This document shows positions 47,972-58,700 of a stretch of DNA of 60,559 nt, piece by piece. Under the pieces are notes generated by a model. That model had not been told where the DNA came from. It saw nothing but the letters and a program-made list of their open reading frames with translations, and did not search any database. Numbering within the stretch: position 1 is the first letter of the stretch; each line of letters starts with the position of its first letter. This DNA is from Sharpea azabuensis DSM 18934 (GTDB lineage: Bacteria > Bacillota_I > Bacilli_A > Erysipelotrichales > Coprobacillaceae): positions 1-60,559 of the forward strand of contig NZ_JNKU01000009.1 in NCBI RefSeq assembly GCF_000702165.1, read 5' to 3'. A program made the position numbers and the translations under genes.

Positions 47972-48019
47972 AAAAGTATATTCAGTAATATGATCGTATC
48001 ATATTATGAATATACTTTT
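47972..48019 (-). terminator. terminator of lysS
   Basis: A long near-perfect palindrome: outer arms AAAAGTATATTC / GAATATACTTTT are perfect and the inner AATATGAT/ATCATATT continues the stem. Eight T follow on the minus strand. Confidence 0.88.
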
Positions 48020-48028
48020 CAATATGCA

Positions 48029-49519
48029 CTATTTTTCTGTTGGTTTCATAGCTGGGAAGAGAATGACTTCACGGATTGTATCCTGGCCAGTCAACAACAT
48101 GACAAGTCTATCAATACCCATGCCCATACCACCTGTTGGTGGAAGACCGTATTCGAGTGCTTCTACATAGTCTGTATCCATTTCGTTAGCTTCATCGTTA
48201 CCAAGTTCTTTTTCTTTGAGCTGGTTTTCGAATCTTTCACGCTGATCGATAGGATCATTTAATTCTGAGAAGGCATTCGCATATTCGTTACCACAAATGA
48301 ATAATTCAAATCTTAATGTGAATCTTGGATCTTCAGGGTTCTTCTTTGCGAGTGGTGAGATTTCAATTGGATGACCATAAACAAATGTTGGTTCTACAAA
48401 TGTTTCTTCACAATACTTTTCAAAGAAGGCATTCACAATATGACCATAGGCGAAGTGTGGTTCTACTTCGATTTCATGTTCTTCTGCTAACTTTTTAGCA
48501 TCTTCAAAGCTCATATCAGCTGCAAAGTCAATGCCAGTCTGTTCCTTAATAGCTTCTACCATAGAAATTCTCTTATAGCCTGGTGCTAATGAGAACTTAT
48601 GTCCCTTATATTCGATATCATATGTGCCATTAACATCCATTGCTGCCTGGGCAACGATACCTTCTGTTAAGTCCATCATGCCTTCTAAGTCAGAGAATGC
48701 TTTGTAGACTTCAATAGAAGTGAATTCAGGGTTATGTGTCTTATCCATACCTTCATTTCTAAACTGTCTACCGATTTCATAAACGGCATCCATGCCACCA
48801 ACAATTAATCTCTTAAGATTTAATTCTGTTGCGATTCTTAAATAGAAATCTTTATCTAAGGCATTGAAATGTGTGATGAATGGTTTTGCGGAAGCACCAC
48901 CTAGAATAGAGTTCATCATTGGTGTTTCAACTTCTGTATAGCCTAAGTTATCTAAGTAATGCTGGATGGAACGAATGACTTTTGGTCTTGTGAAAGCGAC
49001 TTTACGTGCTTCTTCGTTCATGATTAAGTCTAGGTATCTTCTTCTGAATCTTTCTTCTGTATCTGTTAAGCCATGGAATTTTTCTGGAAGTGGTCTTAAG
49101 GCTTTTGTGAGGTGTGTGTACTGTTCTACACGGATTGTAAGCTCACCTGTGTCTGTTTCCATAAGTACGCCTTCTACACCGATGATATCACCTAAGTCAC
49201 CACGTTTTACGATTTCATAAACGTCTTCACCGACAACATCTTTTCTTACATATAACTGGATCTTTCCAAATTTATCGTTGATATCCATGAAGGCAACCTT
49301 ACCTTTACGACGTCTCAACATAATACGTCCAGCTAATTGTACATGAATATTTTTTTCTTCTAATTCTTCTTTAGTACAGTTACCATACTGTTCTCTAATA
49401 TCTTTTGTATTGTCTTTGACATCAAATGCCTGTCCGAATGGGTCAATACCCATGTCTCTTAATTCTTGCATCTTTTGTCTTCTAACTTGCTCTTGCTGAG
49501 TGAGTTTTTCTTTTGCCAT
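48029..49519 (-). CDS. lysS: lysyl-tRNA synthetase, class II
   Basis: The start is the ATG at 49519 behind AAAGGAG, giving 496 residues; an open frame extends 13 codons upstream into the leader. It has an N-terminal OB-fold anticodon-binding domain (about 55-160) and class II motifs: motif 2 [18 protein letters not shown] and motif 3 [15 protein letters not shown]. It charges tRNA-Lys. Expression is controlled by the T-box leader. Confidence 0.97.
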   Translation of the reverse strand: MAKEKLTQQEQVRRQKMQELRDMGIDPFGQAFDVKDNTKDIREQYGNCTKEELEEKNIHVQLAGRIMLRRRKGKVAFMDINDKFGKIQLYVRKDVVGEDVYEIVKRGDLGDIIGVEGVLMETDTGELTIRVEQYTHLTKALRPLPEKFHGLTDTEERFRRRYLDLIMNEEARKVAFTRPKVIRSIQHYLDNLGYTEVETPMMNSILGGASAKPFITHFNALDKDFYLRIATELNLKRLIVGGMDAVYEIGRQFRNEGMDKTHNPEFTSIEVYKAFSDLEGMMDLTEGIVAQAAMDVNGTYDIEYKGHKFSLAPGYKRISMVEAIKEQTGIDFAADMSFEDAKKLAEEHEIEVEPHFAYGHIVNAFFEKYCEETFVEPTFVYGHPIEISPLAKKNPEDPRFTLRFELFICGNEYANAFSELNDPIDQRERFENQLKEKELGNDEANEMDTDYVEALEYGLPPTGGMGMGIDRLVMLLTGQDTIREVILFPAMKPTEK

Positions 49520-49542
49520 AATATTCTCCTTTTCTCCAATAT

Positions 49543-49767
49543 AAAAACTCTCATCCAAGGGACGAGAGTTAATCGTGGTACCACCCTAATTCATCATATG
49601 ACTATGATCTCATTAAACCTTAACGCGGTCACACGTTATTTTATCACTTACGATCCAAAATACAGCTCCTAGTCTTTATTCATCTTATGCAGCATTACTT
49701 CCTTACACCATCCGGAAGCTCTCTAGAATGTGACAATAAGACTACTCTTCTATTCATTGCCTTTGCG
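49543..49767 (-). promoter_or_regulatory. T-box riboswitch (lysine) in the lysS leader
   Basis: The canonical T-box AGGGTGGTACCACG is at 49574-49587. It is followed by the terminator AACTCTCGTCC / GGATGAGAGTT (49546-49570) with a T-run. Upstream the stem I arms AGTCTT and AAGACT pair. The 3' arm sequence AATAAAGACT holds AAA/AAG, the lysine specifier. Uncharged tRNA-Lys should stabilise the antiterminator. Confidence 0.9.
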
Positions 49768-49773
49768 AGTGTT

Positions 49774-49803
49774 ATTATATTCATTTTCTCTTGATATTGT
49801 CAA
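49774..49803 (-). promoter_or_regulatory. lysS promoter
   Basis: Consensus TTGACA (49798-49803) and TATAAT (49774-49779) lie 18 bp apart on the minus strand. The -35 overlaps the stop codon of the acetyltransferase gene. Confidence 0.85.
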
Positions 49804-50348
49804 GGTTTTTGCGTATTTATGATGGCATAATAGACAAGATCATGATATCCGTCTTCCAGCATGATCCCATCAATTGCTGTTCCTTCATATTTCATGCCAA
49901 TTTTCTCCATTACTCTTCCTGATGCCACATTCTCTTTTGTATAGGATGCATAGATTCTATGAACCCCCACTTCCTTAAACATATAATCAACAACAGCCTT
50001 TGCCCCTTCGCTGACAATGCCTTTGTTCCACCAGCGTGAACCAATCGAATAGCCTATTTCGCAACATGATAAAAATGGATTGACATTAAAACAGCCAATT
50101 GAACCAATCACTTCACCTTCATATTCAATCACCCAGCCAAAGAAATAAGGATCATCATATTTCTTTAAGTGTTCATGAACAAAATTCTCAGTATCATCCA
50201 AAGTCTTACAATCAAACCAGGCAATATATTCCTGAACAGCTTGATCACAGCCATAGTTATCATAATATGGCTTAATATCACTTTCCACAAAACGTCTTAA
50301 CAACAAGCGTTCAGTTTTAATTGCATGTGTTCCAACTTCCTTCATCAT
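49800..50348 (-). CDS. GNAT family N-acetyltransferase (RimJ/RimL type)
   Basis: This 182-residue protein has the N-terminal TERLLLRRF pattern and the acetyl-CoA motif (YSIGSRWWNKGIVSEGAKAV; VMEKIGMKYEG) of RimJ/RimL-like enzymes. The substrate is unknown; protein N-termini or small amines are usual. It overlaps the MATE gene by four bases. Confidence 0.9.
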   Translation of the reverse strand: MMKEVGTHAIKTERLLLRRFVESDIKPYYDNYGCDQAVQEYIAWFDCKTLDDTENFVHEHLKKYDDPYFFGWVIEYEGEVIGSIGCFNVNPFLSCCEIGYSIGSRWWNKGIVSEGAKAVVDYMFKEVGVHRIYASYTKENVASGRVMEKIGMKYEGTAIDGIMLEDGYHDLVYYAIINTQKP

Positions 50349-51673
50349 ATCTTATTCTTCTTTCGTAAATAGCGATAAAAGCCAATACATATTGCTAGCT
50401 GCAAGACACCACCTGCTGGTGCTGCTAAACCCATTGGGAATAATGTCTTAGGATAATAAATGGAAGCAAGATAAGCACCTGGTACACGTAATGTAATTAT
50501 TGAAGCAACATTATGAATAAAGGATACAATCGAATATCCTGAGGCAACAAAGAAACCACTAAAGCAGAAATGCATACTGGCAATAGCACAATCAAAGACA
50601 TAGGAATGCATATAACCTGTTGCAAGCTGGACAACCTTTGCATCATGGGTAAATAAAGCAATCACTGGTTCAGAGATAAACTGGAAACTGATAGCAAAGA
50701 TCAAACCAATCGATGTTGATATAGCCATTGAGGTAAAGAGTGTTTTTCTTGCCAATGCCTTCTTGCCTGCGCCAATGGCTTGTGATGAGATTGTCGAGAC
50801 TGTCTGCATCATTGTTGATGGTACGAGGAAGAGGAATGAAATAATCTTTTCAACAATACCTACTGCTGCACTTATTTCCACACCTCGACTATTCGCAATA
50901 ATAGTAATAATGAGAAAAGCAACCTGGATAAAACCATCCTGTAAGCTTACAGGAATACCTATCTTAAGAATAGAGGTGATAATCTCTTTTTCAAACTTCA
51001 GTGAAGAGAATGAGAGTTGAATGAGTTTCTTTGTCACAATCGCAAGAATGGCTACCAATACACTAAATGCCTGAGCAATGATTGTTGCTAGGGCTGCACC
51101 TGATGCATGCATAGAAAGTGTGCCAATAAAATAATAATCCAAGGCAATATTGACAACACATGCCACCGCAATAAAATACATTGGGCTCTTAGAATCACCC
51201 ATGCCTCTAAAGATTGAAGAAATGACATTATAGGCAATAATAAAAGGTATCCCTATAAAACATATCTTTAAATAATTTGATGTTTCAACAATAGCTTCTT
51301 TTGGTGTAGACATAATGGTTACTATTGGTGATACAAGAAGTAATAATAATGCTGTCAGGATAGCCGCAATAATCACAAAGAGTGTGATGGTATTGCCAAT
51401 TGTTTTGGAAACATTTTCTTTGTCATGGGCACCAACATAACGGCCAATCATCACCGCACCACCAGTCGCCACACCTACGAGCATCACAGTGATCATATGC
51501 ATGACTTGTGATCCTATAGCTACACCCGAAATAACACTTGCCCCATCGAACTGACCAACAATAAATAAATCAGCCATGCCATAGAGTGTTTGTAGAAAAT
51601 AAGAAAGCAGGAATGGTAATGAAAAAACAACAATATTCTTCAACAAATTGCCTTTTGTAAGATCTCTTTGCAT
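50345..51673 (-). CDS. MATE family efflux transporter
   Basis: This 442-residue protein has 12 membrane segments in two similar halves, starting LTKGNLLKNIVVFSLPFLLSY and containing GMADLFIVGQFDGASVISGV, both typical of MATE drug/cation antiporters. It is co-transcribed with the acetyltransferase gene. Confidence 0.93.
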   Translation of the reverse strand: MQRDLTKGNLLKNIVVFSLPFLLSYFLQTLYGMADLFIVGQFDGASVISGVAIGSQVMHMITVMLVGVATGGAVMIGRYVGAHDKENVSKTIGNTITLFVIIAAILTALLLLLVSPIVTIMSTPKEAIVETSNYLKICFIGIPFIIAYNVISSIFRGMGDSKSPMYFIAVACVVNIALDYYFIGTLSMHASGAALATIIAQAFSVLVAILAIVTKKLIQLSFSSLKFEKEIITSILKIGIPVSLQDGFIQVAFLIITIIANSRGVEISAAVGIVEKIISFLFLVPSTMMQTVSTISSQAIGAGKKALARKTLFTSMAISTSIGLIFAISFQFISEPVIALFTHDAKVVQLATGYMHSYVFDCAIASMHFCFSGFFVASGYSIVSFIHNVASIITLRVPGAYLASIYYPKTLFPMGLAAPAGGVLQLAICIGFYRYLRKKNKI

Positions 51674-51756
51674 AATAATTCCCCCATATAGGGATTATTA
51701 TATGGGAAAATGTGGAAATGAAAAGCCTGTTTTCCAACAGACTTTCAAGAAAATAT

Positions 51757-52575
51757 CTAGACATTTCCTAGATGAACATGATGTAGATGCTTTAAAGAAA
51801 TGGACTGCATTTGTTTTAGGAGAGGAATGCTTGTTGGTTCTTGATTTAAAAGATGATATCTTGGAAAGAAACGGGTGATATGAAGAGGGATATCGTTATC
51901 AATATCCGCTAGCCAGCTTGCTTCTTTTTCCATATCTTCAAGAGCATCATTGAAAGTAGGAACAATGAGACTAGTTATTTCAACATGTGCTTTTTGATGG
52001 GCATGGATGATATTGGTTTTGACAAGTTCTAGATTGCCATTTAAGCGATCATAGATATCCTGACTAAAGCCTTTTAAATCAATATTGAAAGCATCAGTAT
52101 AATCAAGAAGATCATCAAGATACTTTGTTGTAATAGTGCCATTTGTCACAAGAACAGTTTTAAGTCCAGCCTCTTTTGCCTTCATGAAAGTATCTTTGAT
52201 ATATTCATAGGCAATGAGTGGTTCATTGTATGTGAAGGCTATACCGATATTACCTTGTCTGACTAGCTTAACTGCATATCCAACAAGTTCCTCTGGACTC
52301 ATCTGTCCCCTTACACTGCTGCCATTATCGTAAGAAATCTCATAATTCTGACAGAAAGGACATTTGAGATTACAGCCATAACTTCCTACTGAAAGAATAT
52401 AGCTGCCTGGATGAAAGTGATAGAGTGGTTTCTTTTCGATAGGATCTAATGCAAGTGATGTGATTTGGCCATAGTTTTTACTTACAATCTGTCCTGCTTT
52501 ATTTTCTCGCGCAAAGCATAACCCAGTTTGTCCTTCTTGTAAGTCACAATGATGAAAACATAGATCACATTTCAC
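51757..52575 (-). CDS. amrS: AmmeMemoRadiSam system radical SAM enzyme
   Basis: This 272-residue protein has an N-terminal cysteine cluster (MKCDLCFHHCDL) and the radical SAM motif CNLKCPFCQN (about 68-77), then TYNEPL and VTNGT. It matches the AmrS/PflA-like member of the AmmeMemoRadiSam set. The function of the set is not established. It follows the AmrB-AmrA fusion gene by 12 bp. Confidence 0.9.
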   Translation of the reverse strand: MKCDLCFHHCDLQEGQTGLCFARENKAGQIVSKNYGQITSLALDPIEKKPLYHFHPGSYILSVGSYGCNLKCPFCQNYEISYDNGSSVRGQMSPEELVGYAVKLVRQGNIGIAFTYNEPLIAYEYIKDTFMKAKEAGLKTVLVTNGTITTKYLDDLLDYTDAFNIDLKGFSQDIYDRLNGNLELVKTNIIHAHQKAHVEITSLIVPTFNDALEDMEKEASWLADIDNDIPLHITRFFPRYHLLNQEPTSIPLLKQMQSISLKHLHHVHLGNV

Positions 52576-52587
52576 AATATCACCTTC

Positions 52588-53970
52588 TTAATAATGTCTT
52601 ACAACCTCAAACTTAAACAATTCAATATCTTCATCATCATAAATACCTGCTTTTCTTGCAGCTATTTCAATCTGTTCTGATACAGTATCAACACCATCTA
52701 GTCTAGGCAGCAACAAGCCTCTTTTTTCATGATGTTTGACAATGACTCCATATTTCTGTGGATCAAGTTCTTCATAAGTAACTGGTGTAACTTCACCTAG
52801 AATATCAACGCTGTAAATAAGTTTTGGTAGTTCGATATTGATGATGGGTGAGAAACGGGGATCTCTTGTACTTGCCGAGATGGCATTATTGCGTATTTCC
52901 AGGGCAATATTATCTGTTGTTGGCTGGAATGTGCCAATACAGCCCCTTAGCTGCCCATCCTTCTTAATAGAAACAAAGACGCCTGCCCGATTGTTAAGCA
53001 TAGATTCTGGTAACTTTGATGGAAGTGCTGGTACAGTCTTGTTCATCACATAGCTTTCTACAACATTTCTTGCCCATCTTACATAGGGATCTTCTGCTTT
53101 TCTTATCGTTAATATCTTCTCCTCTTCATATTTTTTCGCCTGTTCACCAAAATTATGTGTTGGATCTTTTTCACCAATATCAAATCCAATAACACCATAT
53201 CCCACACCAAAAGGTCCTTCATAAGAATAGAATGTTGGTTTGACAGAAAGGCAATCTAAGGCACCTGCCATGATAATAAATGAACGCAAACCACATTCTG
53301 CTGCTCTTTCACAAAAACCATAATCCATGGTCATTAAATCTAGGAAATTTCCATGACTTAATGCCTCTATCACTTTATGATCAAATTCTGGTCCCTCACT
53401 GGCATAGCCATATGGACCACTCTCTTTAAGTTTGTGCGATAAATCTCCTGATGCAATAATAACAACTTTACGATTTAGCTCATCAGCTGTTTTTCGAATA
53501 AGCTGACCTAGATGATAATGATCTTGATAGCTTAATCCTGATAATCCCATACGTACAACTTTATAGTTAGTCATGTATTGATTAAGAAAATAGAGTGGAA
53601 TCATAGTTCCATGATCAAGACGTTTCGTTCTTTGACCTAATGTTCCAGCAGGGACACCACTATTTTCTGTATGATGACATAATGCATCAACAAACTCTTC
53701 ATCATAATCACATGTGATCTTAACTTGTTTTGCCCTAAACTGACCAAAATCACCTTCGGCATGAGCACCTTCTGAGATATTGAAGTAATCTATATAAGAA
53801 GTATTATGCGGGCTTATGATAATGATGGTTTCGGGATGAAAGCTTGCAACTTTCTTCATGACTTCACGATAACTATGAATGGTATCTTGGATTTTCTTTT
53901 CCTCCCCTTTACCCACTTCGGGAATAATGAGTGGGGGATGGGGTACACAACATGTATAGAGTATTGACAT
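52588..53970 (-). CDS. AmmeMemoRadiSam proteins B and A, fused (Memo + AMMECR1)
   Basis: The start chosen is the ATG at 53970, eight bases after GGAGG; an ATG six bases earlier is too close to it. Residues about 1-255 are Memo/LigB-type (CCVPHPPLIIPEVG, ISPHNT, SGDLSHKL, with dioxygenase-like His residues). Residues about 285-460 are AMMECR1 (NNRAGVFVSIKK, LRGCIGTFQP, STRDPRFSP). The two are often separate proteins. With the radical SAM gene downstream the full three-part system is present. Confidence 0.9.
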   Translation of the reverse strand: MSILYTCCVPHPPLIIPEVGKGEEKKIQDTIHSYREVMKKVASFHPETIIIISPHNTSYIDYFNISEGAHAEGDFGQFRAKQVKITCDYDEEFVDALCHHTENSGVPAGTLGQRTKRLDHGTMIPLYFLNQYMTNYKVVRMGLSGLSYQDHYHLGQLIRKTADELNRKVVIIASGDLSHKLKESGPYGYASEGPEFDHKVIEALSHGNFLDLMTMDYGFCERAAECGLRSFIIMAGALDCLSVKPTFYSYEGPFGVGYGVIGFDIGEKDPTHNFGEQAKKYEEEKILTIRKAEDPYVRWARNVVESYVMNKTVPALPSKLPESMLNNRAGVFVSIKKDGQLRGCIGTFQPTTDNIALEIRNNAISASTRDPRFSPIINIELPKLIYSVDILGEVTPVTYEELDPQKYGVIVKHHEKRGLLLPRLDGVDTVSEQIEIAARKAGIYDDEDIELFKFEVVRHY

Positions 53971-54079
53971 CTCCATCGCCTCCTTATATCTATTATAGTT
54001 GTTTTTATTAATTCTTGAATGTTTCCTAAAAATCTCTTAAAAAATCATATATAATGATGATATCGGAGGGAATGTCTTT

Positions 54080-55063
54080 ATGAAGAATAAATATAAAATA
54101 ATAATTGTTGGCTTATTAGCTGTCCTTGTTTTAGGCATTGGGATTGCTTTGACAGCTTCTAAGCAAACAAAGTCACAACAGCCTAAAGTTTCTACAACAA
54201 CAATCACCAATAACACTGCAAAAGGGGAAGCGAGTGAAGCAGAAAAAGAAGCTTTAAAGTCATCAGAACAAGCTCTCTCTGAAGCTACAAAGAAAGTTGT
54301 TGATAGTGCCAACAAAAAAGAAGAGCCACAAACAAATGAACCACAACAAAAACAAGAAGCACAAAAGCCACAGCAGGCTCAGCAAACACAACAAACAGCT
54401 ACACCTACACCAGTTAAACAAGCTGTCCCAACAAACAATAAGGTCGTATGTATTGATGCAGGACATCAACGCTACGGCAATAGCGCAAAGGAACCTATCG
54501 GTCCCGGTGCTAGTCAGACAAAAGCAAAGGTAACAACAGGAGCAACTGGTATTCGCTCACATCGTACAGAATCACAAATTAACTTAGAAATAGCACTTAA
54601 ACTACAACGCATCCTTCAATCACGTGGATATACTGTTGTTATGTGTCGTACAAGTCAAGATGTTAATATTTCTAATAAAGAACGTGCTGATATTGCGAAC
54701 AAAGCTCATGCTGGAGCATTCATTCGTTTACATTGTGATTCCTCAAATAATCAATCTGTCAATGGTGTTACTGGTTTAGCACCTGCATCAGGTAATCCTT
54801 ATCTATCACCTAGTATTGTCTCATCATCACAATCTCTTACAAGAGCTGTTGTCAATGGCTTATGTTCAGCAACTGGTGCTAAAAACCGTGGCTTAAGCCT
54901 TGTCAACAACATGTCAGGCATTAACTGGACACAAGTACCAGTCGCACTCGTAGAAATGGGCTTTATCTCAAACCCAAATGAAGATGCCAACCTGACAAAT
55001 GATGCCTATCAAGAAAAAGTCGCTAACGGTATTGCGAACGGTATTGCCTCGTTCTTACACTAA
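54080..55063 (+). CDS. N-acetylmuramoyl-L-alanine amidase (Amidase_3), secreted
   Basis: This 327-residue protein has a signal anchor (about 5-26) and a low-complexity Gln/Lys/Pro-rich linker (about 30-118). The Amidase_3 domain (120-327) has zinc ligands H129 (DAGHQ), E164 and H218 (RLHCDS) and catalytic E292 (VEMGFISN). It cuts peptidoglycan between MurNAc and the stem peptide. The gene is monocistronic and divergent from the AmmeMemoRadiSam genes. Confidence 0.93.
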   Translation: MKNKYKIIIVGLLAVLVLGIGIALTASKQTKSQQPKVSTTTITNNTAKGEASEAEKEALKSSEQALSEATKKVVDSANKKEEPQTNEPQQKQEAQKPQQAQQTQQTATPTPVKQAVPTNNKVVCIDAGHQRYGNSAKEPIGPGASQTKAKVTTGATGIRSHRTESQINLEIALKLQRILQSRGYTVVMCRTSQDVNISNKERADIANKAHAGAFIRLHCDSSNNQSVNGVTGLAPASGNPYLSPSIVSSSQSLTRAVVNGLCSATGAKNRGLSLVNNMSGINWTQVPVALVEMGFISNPNEDANLTNDAYQEKVANGIANGIASFLH

Positions 55064-55163
55064 GCCCTAGACCTAATCAAATAGAAAGCCAGATAAACAT
55101 TAAGAATCATTGACATCATAGAAGAAATAATTTACATTATGTATGCACACACCAGGGCAATTG

Positions 55164-55193
55164 AAAGGACAAGAGAGGTGACTCTTGTCCTTT
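55164..55193 (+). terminator. perfect 12-bp hairpin downstream of the amidase gene
   Basis: AAAGGACAAGAG and CTCTTGTCCTTT pair perfectly around a six-base loop, followed by a weak T-rich tail. It is probably a terminator. Confidence 0.7.
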
Positions 55194-55209
55194 CTAGTTT
55201 TCGTTTACT

Positions 55210-55251
55210 AGAACCAGAAGTCAGCTAAAGCTCTTGGTTCTTTTTCTTTTC
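55210..55251 (+). terminator. second terminator downstream of the amidase gene
   Basis: AGAACCA and TGGTTCT form a 7-bp stem with an 18-base loop, followed by TTTTCTTTT. Together with the first hairpin it insulates the CRISPR-Cas locus. Between 55252 and 55519 I see no convincing gene. Confidence 0.65.
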
Positions 55252-55519
55252 ATGATGAACAATAATATTTTTACTTACCATTTAATAATTCTTACATTGG
55301 AAATAGTAGAATGACTTTGTTCAACTTATTCAATTGAAAATTGAAATAAAACAATTTTACTACTCTCCATATGATTAATAAGGTCACCCATTTATTATTC
55401 TCTTCTTGAGATGTGATATATTTGTTGTATTTATTCAATTTATATTCTATACGCATTGAAAGTGCTTTCTCTAGATCTTTTGTTGATGTTATAATGTCAT
55501 TGTATCTTATCAATGACAT

Positions 55520-55680
55520 AAAAAAAACGAGCTAATGCTCGTGCGCGAAATTGGGGATGCGCAACCCCACAGCTTATAGCTTTATCTTAGCCGTCTGATA
55601 TTCACTGGTAAAGTTATATCATAAAGTGTAATTTTTGGTTTTGTCTGTTATTTATTGGTAAGATCACACTTCGCTAAGCA
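55520..55680 (-). ncRNA. tracrRNA candidate
   Basis: Read on the minus strand, the RNA from the 55686-55714 promoter would be about 160 nt. It holds an anti-repeat-like part, then CGGCTAAGATAAAGCTATAAG, a GGGG-n8-CCCC hairpin (55552-55569) and an ACGAGC-ATTA-GCTCGT terminator hairpin (55527-55542) ending in eight T. The order (anti-repeat, AUAAAG, GUGGGG-hairpin) resembles the C. jejuni Cas9 tracrRNA (CUAAAAUAAAG, then GCGGGGUUACAAUCCCC). The 5' end and the exact anti-repeat are inferred, because no CRISPR repeat is in the window to pair with. Confidence 0.75.
55593..55664 (+). repeat. two 22-nt CRISPR-repeat-like elements, 50 bp apart
   Basis: GTCTGATATTCACTGGTAA (from 55593) and GTCTGTTATTTATTGGTAA (from 55643) match at 17 of 22 positions including the next three bases, exactly 50 bp apart. 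In plus orientation both resemble the 3' part of type II-C repeats (TATGGTAAAAT in C. jejuni). The second ends in TGGTAAGAT (55656-55664), an extended -10 element that could drive cas9, with TTGGTT (55635-55640) as weak -35. Confidence 0.6.
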
Positions 55681-55685
55681 ATATT

Positions 55686-55714
55686 ATGATAGCGTCTATA
55701 AATTATTTTGTCAA
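55686..55714 (-). promoter_or_regulatory. tracrRNA promoter
   Basis: TTGACA (55709-55714) and TATCAT (55686-55691) are exactly 17 bp apart on the minus strand, just upstream of cas9 and pointing away from it. Transcription would start near 55680. Confidence 0.65.
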
Positions 55715-55731
55715 TTAGGAGGAGTTATTAA

Positions 55732-58700
55732 ATGGAGAATTATCGTCAGAAACATAGATTTGTTCTTGCAACCGATTTAGGAATCGGTTCAAACGGATGG
55801 GCAATAATTGACTTAGATGCTCATCGAGTTGAAGATCTAGGTGTACAGATATTTGAAAGTGGTGAAGAAGGCGCCAAAAAAGCTTCTGCTAGAGCTAGTC
55901 AGCAACGACGACTTAAAAGATCAGCACATAGACTGAATCGAAGAAAAAAACAGAGAAAAGAAGCTTTAATCAAATTTCTCCAGGAAATTGAATTTCCTGA
56001 TTTAGTAGAAATATTAAATTCTTTTAAAAAGCAAAAGAATCCTAATGATATTCTTTCATTACGCGTTAAAGGATTGGATAATAAACTATCTCCATTAGAA
56101 CTCTTTTCTATTTTAATCTATATGTCAAATAATCGTGGTTATAAAGACTTCTATGATAATGATATTAATGACAACAATACTGATAATGACGAAAAAGAAA
56201 TGCAAAAAGCAAAGTCTACAATAGAAAAGCTTTTTGCTTCTAATTCATATCGAACTGTTGGTGAAATGATTGCAACAGATCCAACATTCATTGTAGATAA
56301 AAGTGGTTCGAAAAAGGTTATTAAATATCATAATAAGAAAGGTTATCAGTATTTAATTCCAAGAAAATTGCTAGAAAATGAAATGTCACTAATTCTTCAT
56401 AAACAAGAAGAGTTTTATGATTGTCTATCAATTGATAATATTACTATTATTTTAGACAAAATCTTCTTCCAACGCAATTTTGAAGATGGGCCAGGACCTA
56501 AAAATAAAAGAGATGATTACAAAAATAATAGTAAAGGAAACCAATTCTATACTGGTTTTAATGAAATGATAGGTCTTTGTCCTTTTTATCCAAATGAAAA
56601 GAAAGGCACTAAAAATTCTTTAATTTACGATGAATATTATTTAATAAATACCCTATCACAGTTTTTCTTTACTGACAGTAATGGAGTAATAATGTCTTTT
56701 TCAAAGTCTTTGCTTCATGATTTAATGCTATATTTCTTTGATCATAAAGGCGAGATAACCAATAAAGAACTTAGTTCATTTCTCTTAAAACATGGATTGG
56801 AACTTAACTCTAAAGAAAAGAGTAATAAAAAATACAAACTCAATTATATGAAACAATTGACTGATTCAACCATCTTTGAAACTGAAATGATAGCAAGTTT
56901 TAGAGAAGAAATAGAAACATCTTCTTACCGTTCAGTCAATTCATTATCCAATAAAATAGGGAATTGCATAGGTCAATTTATTACACCATCAAAGCGAAAA
57001 GAAGAACTAACTAACATACTTATAGATACAAATTATCCAAAAGAATTAGCTTCTAAACTAGCCGATAGTATAAAAGTTATTAAATCCCAATCTGTTGCCA
57101 ATATTTCTAACAAGTATATGCTTGAGGCTATTCATGCTTTTGAAAGTGGAAAAAAATATGGTGATTTCCAAGCAGAATTCAATGAAACTAGAGAACTTGA
57201 AGATCACCATTTTATGAAAAATAACAAGTTGATTGCCATTCAAGATAGTGATTTAATACGCAATCCTGTTGTTTATCGTACAATTAACCAATCACGTAAG
57301 ATTATTAATGCTGCAATCAATAAATATAATATCGTAAGAATAAATATAGAAGTTGCTTCAGATGTTAATAAGTCATTTGAACAAAGAGATAATGATAAAA
57401 AATATCAAAATGATAATTATGAAAAGAATTTGCAATTAGAAAGCGAATTAACTGACTATATCAATAAAGAAAACTTACACGTTAACGTAAATTCTAAAAT
57501 GATGGAAAGATATAAACTCTATCTTTCACAAAATAAGCACTGTATCTATACAAACACTCCATTAACTATGATGGATGTTATATATGGTACAAACGTTCAA
57601 GTTGATCACATCATCCCGCAGTCTAAGATTTTAGATGATACACTAAACAATAAAGTATTAGTCCTAAGAGATGCCAATAGCATTAAAAACAATAGATTAC
57701 CTTTAGAAGCGTTTGATGAAATGCAAATAAATGTTGATACAAATTATACAAAGAAAGATTATCTCACAGAATGCCTTCATTTATTAAAGAATAAAACAAA
57801 CCCAATCTCTAAAAAGAAGTATCAATACCTAACATTAAAAAAGTTGGATGATGAAACAATAGAAGGATTCATTTCAAGAAATATTAATGATACCAGATAT
57901 ATTACCCGTTACATTGCAAACTACTTAAAGACTGCCTTTAAAGAAAGTGATAAAACTAAAAATATTGATGTCGTAACAATTAAAGGTGCAGTGACTAGTA
58001 GATTTAGAAAACGTTGGTTAACAACCTATGATGAGTATGGATATCATCCAACAATATATTCCTTAGAAGATAAAGGAAGAAATTTGTATTACTATCATCA
58101 TGCAATTGATGCAATCATTTTAGCTAATATTGATAAAAGATATATTACCCTTGCAAATGCATACGATACTATACGTCTTATAAAAATCGATAGAAATCTT
58201 AGCAAAGAGCAAAAGCAAAGAGATATTGATACAGTTATAAAAAACACTGTAAAATCAATGAGTAAATATCATGGATTTAGTGAAGACTATATTAGAAGCT
58301 TGATGTCAAAGAATCATATTCCTGCAATTTGTAAAAACCTTTCTGATGAGGTTCAGATTCGCATTCCTCTTAAATTCAATACTGATTATGATAATTTAGG
58401 TTATCGTTTTACTGATGACCAATATCATTATAAAAAGCTTTATATAGCATTTAAGGAAGCTCAAAATGCTTTAAAAGAAAAAGAAATTTTAGAAAAAGAA
58501 CTCACTGAACGTTTTAATAATGAAGCACAGATTCTAAATGCAAATATTATTTTAACTTATACCGGATTTGAAAGTAACAATGAACTTATCGACATTAAGA
58601 AAGCAAAAAAAGTAATAGATACTCTCAAACCAGATTTAAAAAACTATATCAAGGCAATTGATATTCTTACTCAAGAAGAATATACAAAAAGATGTTTAGA

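Noticed and set aside
51648-51878. Plus-strand frame of 76 residues across the MATE/amrS gap
   Set aside because: Most of it is antisense to the two real genes and shows no ribosome-binding site.
54263-54469. Minus-strand frame rich in Leu/Trp/Cys within the amidase gene
   Set aside because: It is the shadow of the Gln/Lys-rich linker of the amidase read on the other strand.
55292-55519. Minus-strand open frame of 75 residues next to the tracrRNA
   Set aside because: Its ATG follows directly on the U-tract of the tracrRNA terminator with no ribosome-binding site, and the composition is that of A/T-rich non-coding DNA.
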